Positions 56,943 to 64,000 of a DNA stretch of 64,000 nt are shown here, one piece after another. The DNA lies in assembly GCF_018390695.1 (NCBI RefSeq), contig NZ_JAHBGF010000020.1, positions 496,001 through 560,000 of the forward strand. Direction: 5' to 3'. This stretch comes from Ancylobacter sonchi. Lineage in GTDB: Bacteria > Pseudomonadota > Alphaproteobacteria > Rhizobiales > Xanthobacteraceae. Position 1 is the first letter of the stretch, and each line of letters starts with the position of its first letter. The notes under the pieces were generated by a model. That model was not told the origin of the DNA and searched no databases. It saw only the letters and a program-made list of their open reading frames with translations. The position numbers and the translations under genes are program-made.

Positions 56943-57428
56943 TCAGGCGCCCGTCTCGACGATGGTGACGCGGCCGTCGGCGATCAGGTCGCGGACGCGG
57001 TCCAGATAGGCCTGACGCGGCGCCTCCAGCGCCACCTCGACGTCGCCGCCGTCGAACCGCACCTTCCAGTGCAGGTTGCCGGCGGCGTAGCCGAGCTGCA
57101 GCGCGTCCGGCAGGCTGGCCGGGCGCAGCCGCAGCCAGGCCTGCTCGAGCGCCCGTACGACGATGGCGCGGTGGGCGTCGAGCAGCAGGATCGCGCCGTC
57201 GAACAGCTGCTCGCTGCGCGGCAGGGCGATGAGGCACGGCGTGCCGCGGTCGGTGACCACCCGCAGCCGCCGGCGGGTCATGTCGCGGGTCTCGAGCCGG
57301 ACGGTCTCGACCGTCCCGTCATGCTCCATATGGTGCAGGCGGTGGCCGAGATCGTGATCGAGCCGCGATCCGACGAGGGTGGAGACGAGGACATCCTCGT
57401 CCGATTGGAGGCCGGCAGGTGCGGTCAT
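56943..57428 (-). CDS. ureE: Urease accessory protein UreE
   Basis: 161-residue nickel metallochaperone: an N-terminal peptide-binding domain and a C-terminal domain with the conserved interface His in GYAAGNLHWKVRF. The usual His-rich nickel-storage tail is absent; a few His residues occur near the N-terminus instead (DHDLGHRLHHMEHDG). First gene of the urease set, downstream of amiE. Confidence 0.9.
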   Translation of the reverse strand: MTAPAGLQSDEDVLVSTLVGSRLDHDLGHRLHHMEHDGTVETVRLETRDMTRRRLRVVTDRGTPCLIALPRSEQLFDGAILLLDAHRAIVVRALEQAWLRLRPASLPDALQLGYAAGNLHWKVRFDGGDVEVALEAPRQAYLDRVRDLIADGRVTIVETGA

Positions 57429-57561
57429 GACGCCAACTCCGGGAGAGGGAAGAGGGGCCGATGCGCCGAAGGGCGGCGCATCGGCAGGCTGGGAGGAGCA
57501 CGGTCCGGGGTGACGGCCGTGGGGGGACGCTCCTCCCGCGCGCCTAGGCGGACGGTGGGGC

Positions 57562-58602
57562 TCAGCGATGACCGGTGGCGAGCTTGGTCGGGATACCCTC
57601 GATCGGGCAGTCCTCGACGCCCGGGGCCGAACGGGTCATCGCCTCCACCATGTCGCGGGTGCCTTCGGGGTCGTTCGCCCACTTCTTGTAGAATTCGAAC
57701 GGCAGCGCGCAGGTGCCGCGCGCATCCTCACCGGAATTGATCATGCCGGTGTAGCCACGGTGCAGCAGCTTGTAGAGGTGGTTCTGCGCCTGGCCCTTGG
57801 TGCGGGCTTCGCGGATCAGCGGGACGGAGAGCTGGGCGTACTGGATGCCGTACTCCTCCTCGCCGCATTCGCCGAGGGTGCGCCCGTCGAAGCCGACGAT
57901 CGCCGAGCGGCCGAAATAGGTGTAGACGCCGTCGAAGCCGGCGGCGTTGGCGACCGCCACATAGACATTGTTGGCCCACGCCATGGCCTTGGCCATGACC
58001 ACCTGCTGCTCCTTGGCCGGATACATGTAGCCCTGGCAGCGGACGATCAGCTCGGCGCCCTTCATCGCGCAGTCGCGCCAGATTTCCGGGTAGTTGCCGT
58101 CGTCGCAGATGATCAGGCTGATCTTCATGCCCTTCGGGCCTTCGGAGACATAGGTGCAGTCGCCGGGATACCAGCCCTCGATCGGCACCCACGGCATGAT
58201 CTTGCGGTACTTCTGGACGATCTCGCCCTTGTCGTTCATCAGGATCAGCGTGTTATAGGGCGCCTTGTTGGGGTGCTCCTCATGGCGTTCGCCGGTGAGC
58301 GAGAACACGCCCCAGACACCGGCGGCGCGGCAGGCCTCGGCGAAGATCTCGGTCTCCTCGCCGGGGATCTGCGACGCGGTCTCGTACATCTCGGCGGGGT
58401 CGTACATGATCCCGTGGGTCGAGTATTCCGGGAAGATCACCAGATCCATGCCCGGCAGGCCCCGCTTCATGCCGACCAGCATGTCGGCGATCTTGCGGGC
58501 ATTGGCGATCACCTCCGCCCGCGTGTGCAGCCGCGGCATCTTGTAGTTGACGACGGCGACGCCGACGGAATCGGCGCTTGAGGTGATGTCTCCATGCTGC
58601 AT
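57562..58602 (-). CDS. amiE: Aliphatic amidase (acylamide amidohydrolase)
   Basis: 346-residue nitrilase-superfamily amidase, the same length as Pseudomonas AmiE and very close to it in sequence (e.g. [15 protein letters not shown] near the start). The catalytic triad is Glu59 (FPEYS), Lys in KYRKIMPW and Cys in [11 protein letters not shown]. It converts acetamide, propionamide and similar short amides to acid plus ammonia in the cytoplasm. It lies between the urt importer genes and urease; the closely related formamidase AmiF is a second possibility but the length and N-terminus favour AmiE. Confidence 0.93.
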   Translation of the reverse strand: MQHGDITSSADSVGVAVVNYKMPRLHTRAEVIANARKIADMLVGMKRGLPGMDLVIFPEYSTHGIMYDPAEMYETASQIPGEETEIFAEACRAAGVWGVFSLTGERHEEHPNKAPYNTLILMNDKGEIVQKYRKIMPWVPIEGWYPGDCTYVSEGPKGMKISLIICDDGNYPEIWRDCAMKGAELIVRCQGYMYPAKEQQVVMAKAMAWANNVYVAVANAAGFDGVYTYFGRSAIVGFDGRTLGECGEEEYGIQYAQLSVPLIREARTKGQAQNHLYKLLHRGYTGMINSGEDARGTCALPFEFYKKWANDPEGTRDMVEAMTRSAPGVEDCPIEGIPTKLATGHR

Positions 58603-58648
58603 GGCATTCCTCCGGAATGGCGCCCTCGCGGGACGGATTGGGAACGGG

Positions 58649-59356
58649 TTAGACGGCGATGTGCCGGTGGATGAGCTCGTCGGTCAGCGTGGCGATGGGA
58701 CCGGAGGCGACGGCGCGCCCCTTTTCCAGCATCGCGAAGTGGTGGCCGGCGGAGCGGGCGAAGGCGACGTTCTGCTCGACGAGGACGATGGTCAGTCCCT
58801 CCTCGGCGTTGAGCCGCACGACGATGTTCTGGATCTCCTCGACGATGTTGGGCTGGATCCCTTCTGTCGGCTCGTCGAGCAGCAGGACGCTCGGCTCGGC
58901 GGCGAGCGCGCGGGCGATGGCGAGCTGCTGCTGCTGGCCGCCGGAAAGCACGCCGCCCGGCCGGTCGAGGTTCTGCATGAGATAGGGGAACAGCTTGGGC
59001 ACCAGCGGAGGGATGCCGCCGGAGCGCGGGCGGCCGCGTCCCGTCGTGGCGAAGCCGCCCATCACGATGTTCTCCCGGATGGTGAAGTCCGGGATGATCT
59101 GCCGGCCCTGCGGCACATAGGCGATACCGGCGCGGGCACGCTTATGGGTCGGCTCGGCCGAAAGCTCCCGCCCGTCGAGGACGATGCGCCCGCCGATGCG
59201 GTCGGTGAGCCCCATGATGGTCTTGAGCAGGGTGGTCTTGCCGGTGCCGTTGCGCCCGACGATGGCGGTGATTTCGCCGCCGGGCACGGCGAGGTCGAGA
59301 CCGTGCAGGATATGGCTGCGGCCGTAGAAGCTGTCGACCTTTTCCAGGGTGAGCAT
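58649..59356 (-). CDS. urtE: Urea/amide ABC transporter ATPase UrtE
   Basis: 235-residue LivF-type ATPase: Walker [10 protein letters not shown], signature [15 protein letters not shown], Walker [14 protein letters not shown]. The [16 protein letters not shown] form of the P-loop is typical of UrtE. Starts one base within the urtD stop. Confidence 0.92.
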   Translation of the reverse strand: MLTLEKVDSFYGRSHILHGLDLAVPGGEITAIVGRNGTGKTTLLKTIMGLTDRIGGRIVLDGRELSAEPTHKRARAGIAYVPQGRQIIPDFTIRENIVMGGFATTGRGRPRSGGIPPLVPKLFPYLMQNLDRPGGVLSGGQQQQLAIARALAAEPSVLLLDEPTEGIQPNIVEEIQNIVVRLNAEEGLTIVLVEQNVAFARSAGHHFAMLEKGRAVASGPIATLTDELIHRHIAV

Positions 59357-60132
59357 CACTGGATCCCCTTCGAGCCGAGATAGGCGGCACGCACGTCGGG
59401 ATTGGTCTCGATCTCCGCGATCGGCCCTTCTGCGAGGATGCGGCCGAGATGCATCACGGTGATGCGGCTGGCGATCTCGCGCACGAACGCCATGTCGTGC
59501 TCGACCACGACGATGGTGTGCCGTCCGCGCATCGCCTTGATGATGGCGGCGGTCTTCATCGTCTCCGCCTCGGTCATACCGGCGGTTGGCTCGTCGAGCA
59601 GGATCACCTTTGGGTCCTGCGCCATCAGCATGCCGAGCTCCAGCCACTGGGTCTCGCCATGGCTGAGGCTGCCGGCCTCCACTTCCTGCTTGGATTCCAG
59701 CCCGACGACGGCGAGGATTTCCTCGACGCGCCGCGTCTGCGCAAGCGAGAAGCCGAGCCGCAGATTGGCGAACACGCCGGGATTGCGGCAGGAGGCGACC
59801 TCGAGATTGCGTCGCACGCTGAGGTCTCGGAACACGCTGGGAATCTGGAATTTCCGCCCGAGCCCGGCCTGGGCGATGCGATGTTCTTCCAGCCCGGTGA
59901 TCTCGATATCGCCGAGGAAGACGCGCCCGGTGGTTGGGCGTGTCTTGCCGGAGACGAGGTCCATGAGCGTGGTCTTGCCGGCACCATTGGCGCCGAGCAG
60001 CACCCGGAGCTCGCCGCTCTCGATCACGGTGGACACGGTGTCGACGGCGCGGAAGCCGGCGAAGTCGACGGTCAAGCCGTCGAGGGTGAGCGCGGCGCTG
60101 GCGGGATCGGCGCCAATCAGTGTCGAGGGCAT
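59356..60132 (-). CDS. urtD: Urea/amide ABC transporter ATPase UrtD
   Basis: 258-residue LivG-type ATPase with Walker A GANGAGKTT, FQIPSVFRDLSVRRNL Q-loop region, the UrtD-typical signature LSHGETQWLELGMLM (in place of LSGG) and Walker B VILLDEPTAGMT. Pairs with UrtE on the UrtBC channel. Confidence 0.92.
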   Translation of the reverse strand: MPSTLIGADPASAALTLDGLTVDFAGFRAVDTVSTVIESGELRVLLGANGAGKTTLMDLVSGKTRPTTGRVFLGDIEITGLEEHRIAQAGLGRKFQIPSVFRDLSVRRNLEVASCRNPGVFANLRLGFSLAQTRRVEEILAVVGLESKQEVEAGSLSHGETQWLELGMLMAQDPKVILLDEPTAGMTEAETMKTAAIIKAMRGRHTIVVVEHDMAFVREIASRITVMHLGRILAEGPIAEIETNPDVRAAYLGSKGIQ

Positions 60133-60135
60133 GGC

Positions 60136-61281
60136 TCAGCTCCTCTCCTCGGCGGGGGCGGGCTCGGCGAGGGAGCGCGGCTCGGCGGCGCTGCGGGCGA
60201 CCAGCCAGTCGCGCAGGCTCATGGCGAGGCCGGCGAGGCCGCGCGGCAGGAACAGCACGGCGAAGACGAAGGCGAGGCCGATCACCACCCGCCAGGCTTC
60301 CATCAGCGCCGGCGTCTCCGAGACGGTCGCCTCGATCATGTTGATGAGGAGGGCGCCGATACAGGCCCCGAGCACCGAGTTGCGCCCGCCGACCGCCGCC
60401 CACACCACCATGGTGATGGAGAAGGACAGGTCCATGAAGGTCGGCGAGGCGAATTCCGAGGCCATCACATAGAGCATGCCGGCATAGCCCGAGATCGCCG
60501 CCGAGACGCAGAAGAAGAAGGCTTGGTAGCGCGGCACGTCGAAGCCGAGGAAGCGGGCGCGGCGGTCATCGTCGCGGATCGCCTGCAGAATGAGGCCCGA
60601 GCGCGTCTCGACCAGCATCCGCGTGCCGATCAGCACCAGCGCCAGGCTGATGGCGATCAGGTAGTAGGTCTGCGGCATGTAGGGGTCGAATTCGAGGCCC
60701 AGCACAGTGAGATAGCCGAGATCGGTCAGCCCGTTGAAGCCGTTGGTGAGCGGCTGCGCCTGCACGATCAGCAGCCGCACCAGCAGCACCACCGCGAGGG
60801 TGATGATGGAGATGAACACGCCGGAGATGCGCTTGCGGAACATGATGAGCCCCAGCGCCAGCGCCACGACGACCGGCAGCACGATGCCCATCAGTATGCC
60901 GAACCAGGTGTGCTGGAACGGGATCCACAGGAAGGAGCCCTGGGTGATGCAGCACAGCTCGGTCGGCGCGCCCGGCTCGGCGTTCCACAGCATGAAGTCG
61001 GGGATCGGGGTATCCGAACCCTGGGCGAGGCTGGTGGCGCTGGCGAGCTTCAGCGACATGGCGATCGCATAGGCGCCGAGGCCGAAGAACAGGCCCTGCC
61101 CGAGATTGAGGACGCCGGCATAGCCCCAGGACAGCGCGATGGCGGCCCCGAGCATGCCGAACACCAGATATTTCGACAGCCGGTTCAGCCAGAAGACGTC
61201 GAACACCAGCGGCGCGGCGAGGATGAGGGCGATGAAGACGACATAGGCCGCCGTGTTCAGCCCGCGCTTGGACAGCTTCAT
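60136..61281 (-). CDS. urtC: Urea/amide ABC transporter permease UrtC
   Basis: 381-residue LivM-type permease with about ten helices; conserved WGYAGVLNLGQGLFFGLGAY at the N-terminal side and the cytoplasmic loop ETRSGLILQAIRDDDRRARFLG. A periplasmic insert of about 60 residues contains paired cysteines (ELCCITQG). Next to urtB with one base between them. Confidence 0.92.
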   Translation of the reverse strand: MKLSKRGLNTAAYVVFIALILAAPLVFDVFWLNRLSKYLVFGMLGAAIALSWGYAGVLNLGQGLFFGLGAYAIAMSLKLASATSLAQGSDTPIPDFMLWNAEPGAPTELCCITQGSFLWIPFQHTWFGILMGIVLPVVVALALGLIMFRKRISGVFISIITLAVVLLVRLLIVQAQPLTNGFNGLTDLGYLTVLGLEFDPYMPQTYYLIAISLALVLIGTRMLVETRSGLILQAIRDDDRRARFLGFDVPRYQAFFFCVSAAISGYAGMLYVMASEFASPTFMDLSFSITMVVWAAVGGRNSVLGACIGALLINMIEATVSETPALMEAWRVVIGLAFVFAVLFLPRGLAGLAMSLRDWLVARSAAEPRSLAEPAPAEERS

Positions 61282-61282
61282 C

Positions 61283-62176
61283 TCAGCGCCCCTTGTAGGA
61301 AAAGAGGCCCTTGGGCCGCCAGATGATGACCGCGATGACCACCGCGAAGACGATGGCGCGGGCGATGATGTCGTTGCTTACCGCGGCGGTGAGGCCGTTG
61401 ATCTGGCCGAGAATGGCCGAGGAGAGGATCGACCCGATCAGGCTGCCGACGCCGCCCATCACCACGACGAGGAAGCCGTCCACCACCATCGGCGTGCCCA
61501 TGTCGGGGAAGACGGTCTTGAAGCCGGCCATCAGCACGCCGGCCACGCCGGCAAGGCCGGAGCCATAGGCGAAGGCGAGGGCGTTGATGCGGGCGGTGTC
61601 GATGCCGCAGGCTGCCGCCATTTGCGGATTGCGCATGATGGCGCGCAGCTGCATGCCGAAGGAGGTGCGGTACATCAGCCCCCAGGTCAGCGCGGCCAGC
61701 GCCACCGAGACCAGGATGATGAAGGACCGGTAGACGCTGATCTGCGAGCCGGCGAGGCTGAACGTGCCGCCGAGCCATTCCGGCAGGCTGACATTCTGCA
61801 GGCCCGGCCCCAGCCCGGCGACGGTGATGCCGAAGAAGGCCAGGCCGAAGGACAGCCGCACCGCCTGCTGGATGAGGATCGCCACGCCCCAGGTGGCGAG
61901 CAGCGTGTCGAGCAGCCGCCCGTAGAGCCGGCGCACCACCAGCTTTTCGATGGCCAGCCCCAACAGAGCGGTCACAAGGAACGCGACCGGCATTGCCGCG
62001 ATGAGCCCGAAGCCGAGATAGAGGCTGGTCAGCACCGCCGTATAGGCGCCGATCATCACCATCTCGCCATGCGCCATGTTGATGACGCCCATGGCGCCAT
62101 AGGTGATGGCGAGGCCGAGGGCCACCAGAAGCAAGACCGAGCCGAGGCTCAGTCCGATGAATATCGTGTCGATCAT
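61283..62176 (-). CDS. urtB: Urea/amide ABC transporter permease UrtB
   Basis: 297-residue LivH-type permease with about eight helices, GLAITYGAMGVINMAHGEMVMIG near the start and TSFGMQLRAIMRNPQMAAACG in the coupling loop. Follows urtA by 88 bases on the minus strand. Confidence 0.92.
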   Translation of the reverse strand: MIDTIFIGLSLGSVLLLVALGLAITYGAMGVINMAHGEMVMIGAYTAVLTSLYLGFGLIAAMPVAFLVTALLGLAIEKLVVRRLYGRLLDTLLATWGVAILIQQAVRLSFGLAFFGITVAGLGPGLQNVSLPEWLGGTFSLAGSQISVYRSFIILVSVALAALTWGLMYRTSFGMQLRAIMRNPQMAAACGIDTARINALAFAYGSGLAGVAGVLMAGFKTVFPDMGTPMVVDGFLVVVMGGVGSLIGSILSSAILGQINGLTAAVSNDIIARAIVFAVVIAVIIWRPKGLFSYKGR

Positions 62177-62264
62177 CGGGTACGTGTCCCGTGGGCGCGA
62201 GAAGCGGGCGCGGAAGGAGCGCCCGGCCGGCGGTGTGACGCCGGCCGGCCGGGCGATGGGGCGA

Positions 62265-63521
62265 TCAGCCCTTCAGCTTGGCGGAATCGAGGCCGGCCGG
62301 CGTGCAGAACAGGTTCTGCTGCGTCTCGCCATAGGCGACATAGGGCAGGGGGAAGACCGGCTCGGGATAGGCGTCGACGATCTTGCCCTGGCCGTCGGCC
62401 TGCCACTGGGCGATGCGCGGGGTGAGCGCGGTGTGGAGGTTTTCCTTCTCCACCGTCACCTTGCCGCCCGGCGCGTCGAAGCTCTGGCCCCCGACCGCGG
62501 CCAGCACCGCCGCCGCCGACGTGTCCTTGGCCTGCTCGACGGCCTGCTTCCACAGATAGACCTGGAAGTAGGAGGATTCGAGCGCGTGGTGGGTCACCGC
62601 CTTCGGATCGTTGACGAACTTGCGGTAGCGCTCGACGAAGGACTTATTTGCCGGCGTATCGATGGCCTGGAAATACGGGAAGGAGGTGTAGCTGCCCACC
62701 GCATATTCCGCGCCCATCGCCGCGATCTCGATTTCCGAGGTGACGGTGGCGCAGATCGGCAGCTGCTCGTGGGACAGGCCCTGGTTCTTGAACTCGCGGT
62801 AGAAGGCGATCACCGAGTCGCCCACCACGTTGGAGAGCACGACGTCACAGCCGGAGCTCTTGATCTTGTTGACCATCGAGCCCCATTCGGAATGGCCGAG
62901 CTCGAGATATTCGTCGGCGACATACTCGCCGCCATTCTTCTCGATCAGGATCTTGGAGACCTTCGCCATCTCGCGCGGATAGATGTAGTTGGACCCGACG
63001 ATGAAGAACTTCTTCTTGCCGAGCGTCTTGATGATCCACGGGATGAAGTTCGACAGCTGCTGGTTGGGAACGGCGCCGGTATAGACGACGTTCTTCGAGC
63101 ACTCGAAGCCTTCGTAATAGGTCGGGTAGAACAGCGCCGCCTTGCGCTTCTCGAACACCGGCAGCACCGCCTTGCGGCTCGCCGAGGTGTAGCAGGCGAA
63201 CACGGTCGGCAACCGGTCCTGGATGACGAGCTTGGACGCCTTCTCGTTGAAGGTCTTGGGGTCGGAGGCACCGTCCTCGATCACCGCCTCGACCTGCTTG
63301 CCGAGCACGCCGCCCGACGCGTTGATCTCGGCGATCGCCATGCGCGTCGCGTCGGTCAGCGAGCGCTCGACGATGGAGAGGCCGCCGGTCTGCGAAAACA
63401 GCACGCCGACCTTGATGGTGTCGGCGCCGAAGGCGGCGCCCGGCAGGATGGCCGGAGCGGCAATGGCGCCGCCGGCAAGCGCCGCGGAAGTCGTGAGGAA
63501 TTGACGACGATTCATCGACAT
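62265..63521 (-). CDS. urtA: Urea/short-chain amide ABC transporter substrate-binding protein
   Basis: 418-residue Leu/Ile/Val-type binding protein related to UrtA, AmiC and FmdD. A Tat-like/Sec signal (MNRRQFLTTSAALAGGAIAA) precedes DTIKVGVLFSQTGGLSIVE. Motifs typical of the urea/amide group are ACYTSASRKAVLPVFE and ALFYPTYYEGFECSKNVVYTG. With amiE and urease encoded downstream, the ligand could be urea, a short amide, or both. The ATG at 63521 follows AGGGAA; another Met is two codons later. An attenuator lies in the 280-base leader. Confidence 0.9.
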   Translation of the reverse strand: MSMNRRQFLTTSAALAGGAIAAPAILPGAAFGADTIKVGVLFSQTGGLSIVERSLTDATRMAIAEINASGGVLGKQVEAVIEDGASDPKTFNEKASKLVIQDRLPTVFACYTSASRKAVLPVFEKRKAALFYPTYYEGFECSKNVVYTGAVPNQQLSNFIPWIIKTLGKKKFFIVGSNYIYPREMAKVSKILIEKNGGEYVADEYLELGHSEWGSMVNKIKSSGCDVVLSNVVGDSVIAFYREFKNQGLSHEQLPICATVTSEIEIAAMGAEYAVGSYTSFPYFQAIDTPANKSFVERYRKFVNDPKAVTHHALESSYFQVYLWKQAVEQAKDTSAAAVLAAVGGQSFDAPGGKVTVEKENLHTALTPRIAQWQADGQGKIVDAYPEPVFPLPYVAYGETQQNLFCTPAGLDSAKLKG

Positions 63522-63675
63522 GAAGACATTCCCTGAGCGGAAGGAAGGTTGTTTTTGCGGGAGAGGCGCGAAAGGCCGCGCGGCCGACATTCAGCCGTGC
63601 CGAGGCGCGGAACGGAGCTGCATGGAGCTGAGCTGCGCCACGAGGATCGAAACCGCCGACGGCCCTGTCGGAGCG

Positions 63676-63720
63676 AAAAACAAAAAAGCCCGAAACGCCT
63701 CCTGCGAGGCGATCCGGGCT
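63676..63720 (-). terminator. Intrinsic terminator (attenuator) in the urtA leader
   Basis: On the minus strand: AGCCCG, GAT, CGCCTC, loop GCAG, GAGGCG, TTT, CGGGCT, then TTTTTTGTTTTT. The stem is about 15 bp with one T-T mismatch. It lies between the ANTAR regulator gene and urtA, 155 bases before the urtA start, and its 5' arm is shared with hairpin P2 of the adjoining leader element. Confidence 0.88.
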
Positions 63721-63758
63721 ACCTAGCCAGAACGGGTGGACAGCACTGTCCGGCCCGT
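63717..63758 (-). promoter_or_regulatory. ANTAR-type antiterminator hairpins P1-P2 in the urtA leader
   Basis: On the minus strand P1 (63758-63732) has stem ACGGG/CCCGT, then GGAC/GTCC, with hexaloop AGTGCT (A at 1, G at 4, as ANTAR proteins require). After TCT, P2 (63728-63717) is GGC, TAGGTA, GCC with G at loop position 4. P2 uses the bases that form the 5' arm of the terminator, so P1-P2 bound by an ANTAR protein would prevent termination. The regulator gene is immediately upstream. Confidence 0.78.
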
Positions 63759-63802
63759 AATGCCGACAAAATCGGCAAGTTCAAAACTGAACACAAATTG
63801 AG

Positions 63803-64000
63803 CTAAGCACCCTTTTGCGGGAAATGCAAGAGCTCGTTCGCGTTGATGATGGAGGTGGCGATGTCGTCCATCGAGACGCGCTTGGACATAGCCTGCTGGC
63901 GGATCGTCTCATAGGCCGCGTCCTCGCCGATCTTGTGGATCGACATCAGGATCGCCTTGGCCTTCTGGATCTTCTGCATGCTGGAGACGCGGCGCTCCAG
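63803..64000 (-). CDS. ANTAR-domain antiterminator (AmiR/NasT-like), 3' end
   Basis: Partial gene running off the window. The last 65 residues read LERRVSSMQKIQKAKAILMS and continue to ETIRQQAMSKRVSMDDIATS before the stop, a standard three-helix ANTAR RNA-binding domain with the conserved A-K-x-x-L-M and A-x-x-x-x-R/K-x-x-x-x-x-A pattern. Full proteins (AmiR, NasT) carry an N-terminal receiver-like domain and promote read-through of leader terminators in amide or nitrate operons. Just downstream lies a matching two-hairpin/terminator leader before urtA. Confidence 0.9.
   Translation of the reverse strand: MERRVSSMQKIQKAKAILMSIHKIGEDAAYETIRQQAMSKRVSMDDIATSIINANELLHFPQKGA

Overview
The window is a gene-dense, high-GC stretch of an alphaproteobacterial chromosome, most likely from the Hyphomicrobiales and perhaps a Xanthobacteraceae-like genus. 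This rests on base composition, a RIME-type palindromic repeat at 1987-2040, fused urease gamma-beta subunits, and the mix of ABC importers and small catabolic operons. I saw no rRNA, tRNA, CRISPR array, insertion sequence or phage gene. Genus is not determinable from the sequence alone.

Layout. 1-2.6 kb: the tail of an amidohydrolase, a gamma-glutamyltransferase-like amidohydrolase and a GNAT acetyltransferase. 2.6-8.9 kb (minus strand): a PLP basic amino acid decarboxylase, a CYTH-CHAD protein, a small membrane protein and a CMD-CMD-cupin protein. 9.0-12.1 kb (minus): a molybdenum hydroxylase (MoCo subunit, 2Fe-2S subunit) with a c-type cytochrome. 12.6-19.4 kb: a ribose-type sugar ABC importer, a Gfo/Idh/MocA dehydrogenase and a sugar isomerase in one overlapping minus-strand operon, facing a LacI regulator across two likely operators. 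19.5-26.0 kb: a hydantoinase and FCD regulator facing an amino-acid-type ABC importer, AllA-like ureidoglycolate lyase and a class V aminotransferase. 26.1-27.6 kb: a cardiolipin synthase.

27.9-41.1 kb is a catabolic region that I could not match to a named pathway. It holds a drug/metabolite transporter with an extra C-terminal domain, a TPP enzyme, a class II aldolase, a nitroreductase, an AbgB-like amidohydrolase, an amidinotransferase/deiminase-fold enzyme, a TetR regulator, a polysaccharide-deacetylase-fold hydrolase, an ABC importer and an N-carbamoylase-type M20 hydrolase. Three promoter regions here carry related AT-rich GAGT/ACTC palindromes and probably form the TetR regulon. 41.2-48.9 kb is a sorbitol/mannitol (smo/mtlK-type) operon with a HAD phosphatase and SorC regulator.

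49.1-64.0 kb is a nitrogen-acquisition block. On the minus strand lie the end of an ANTAR-domain regulator, a urea/amide ABC importer (urtABCDE), aliphatic amidase amiE, and urease ureE-F-AB-C-G-D. Amides taken up can be cut to acid plus ammonia and urea can be hydrolysed. The leader before urtA contains two hairpins followed by an overlapping intrinsic terminator, the architecture bound by ANTAR antiterminators. The most interesting observation is a second leader of the same design, on the plus strand at 49124-49200, in front of a CbbQ/NorQ-type AAA+ ATPase and a CbbO/NorD-type VWA protein. This suggests that the orphan remodelling pair belongs to the amide/urea regulon rather than to RubisCO or nitric oxide reductase.
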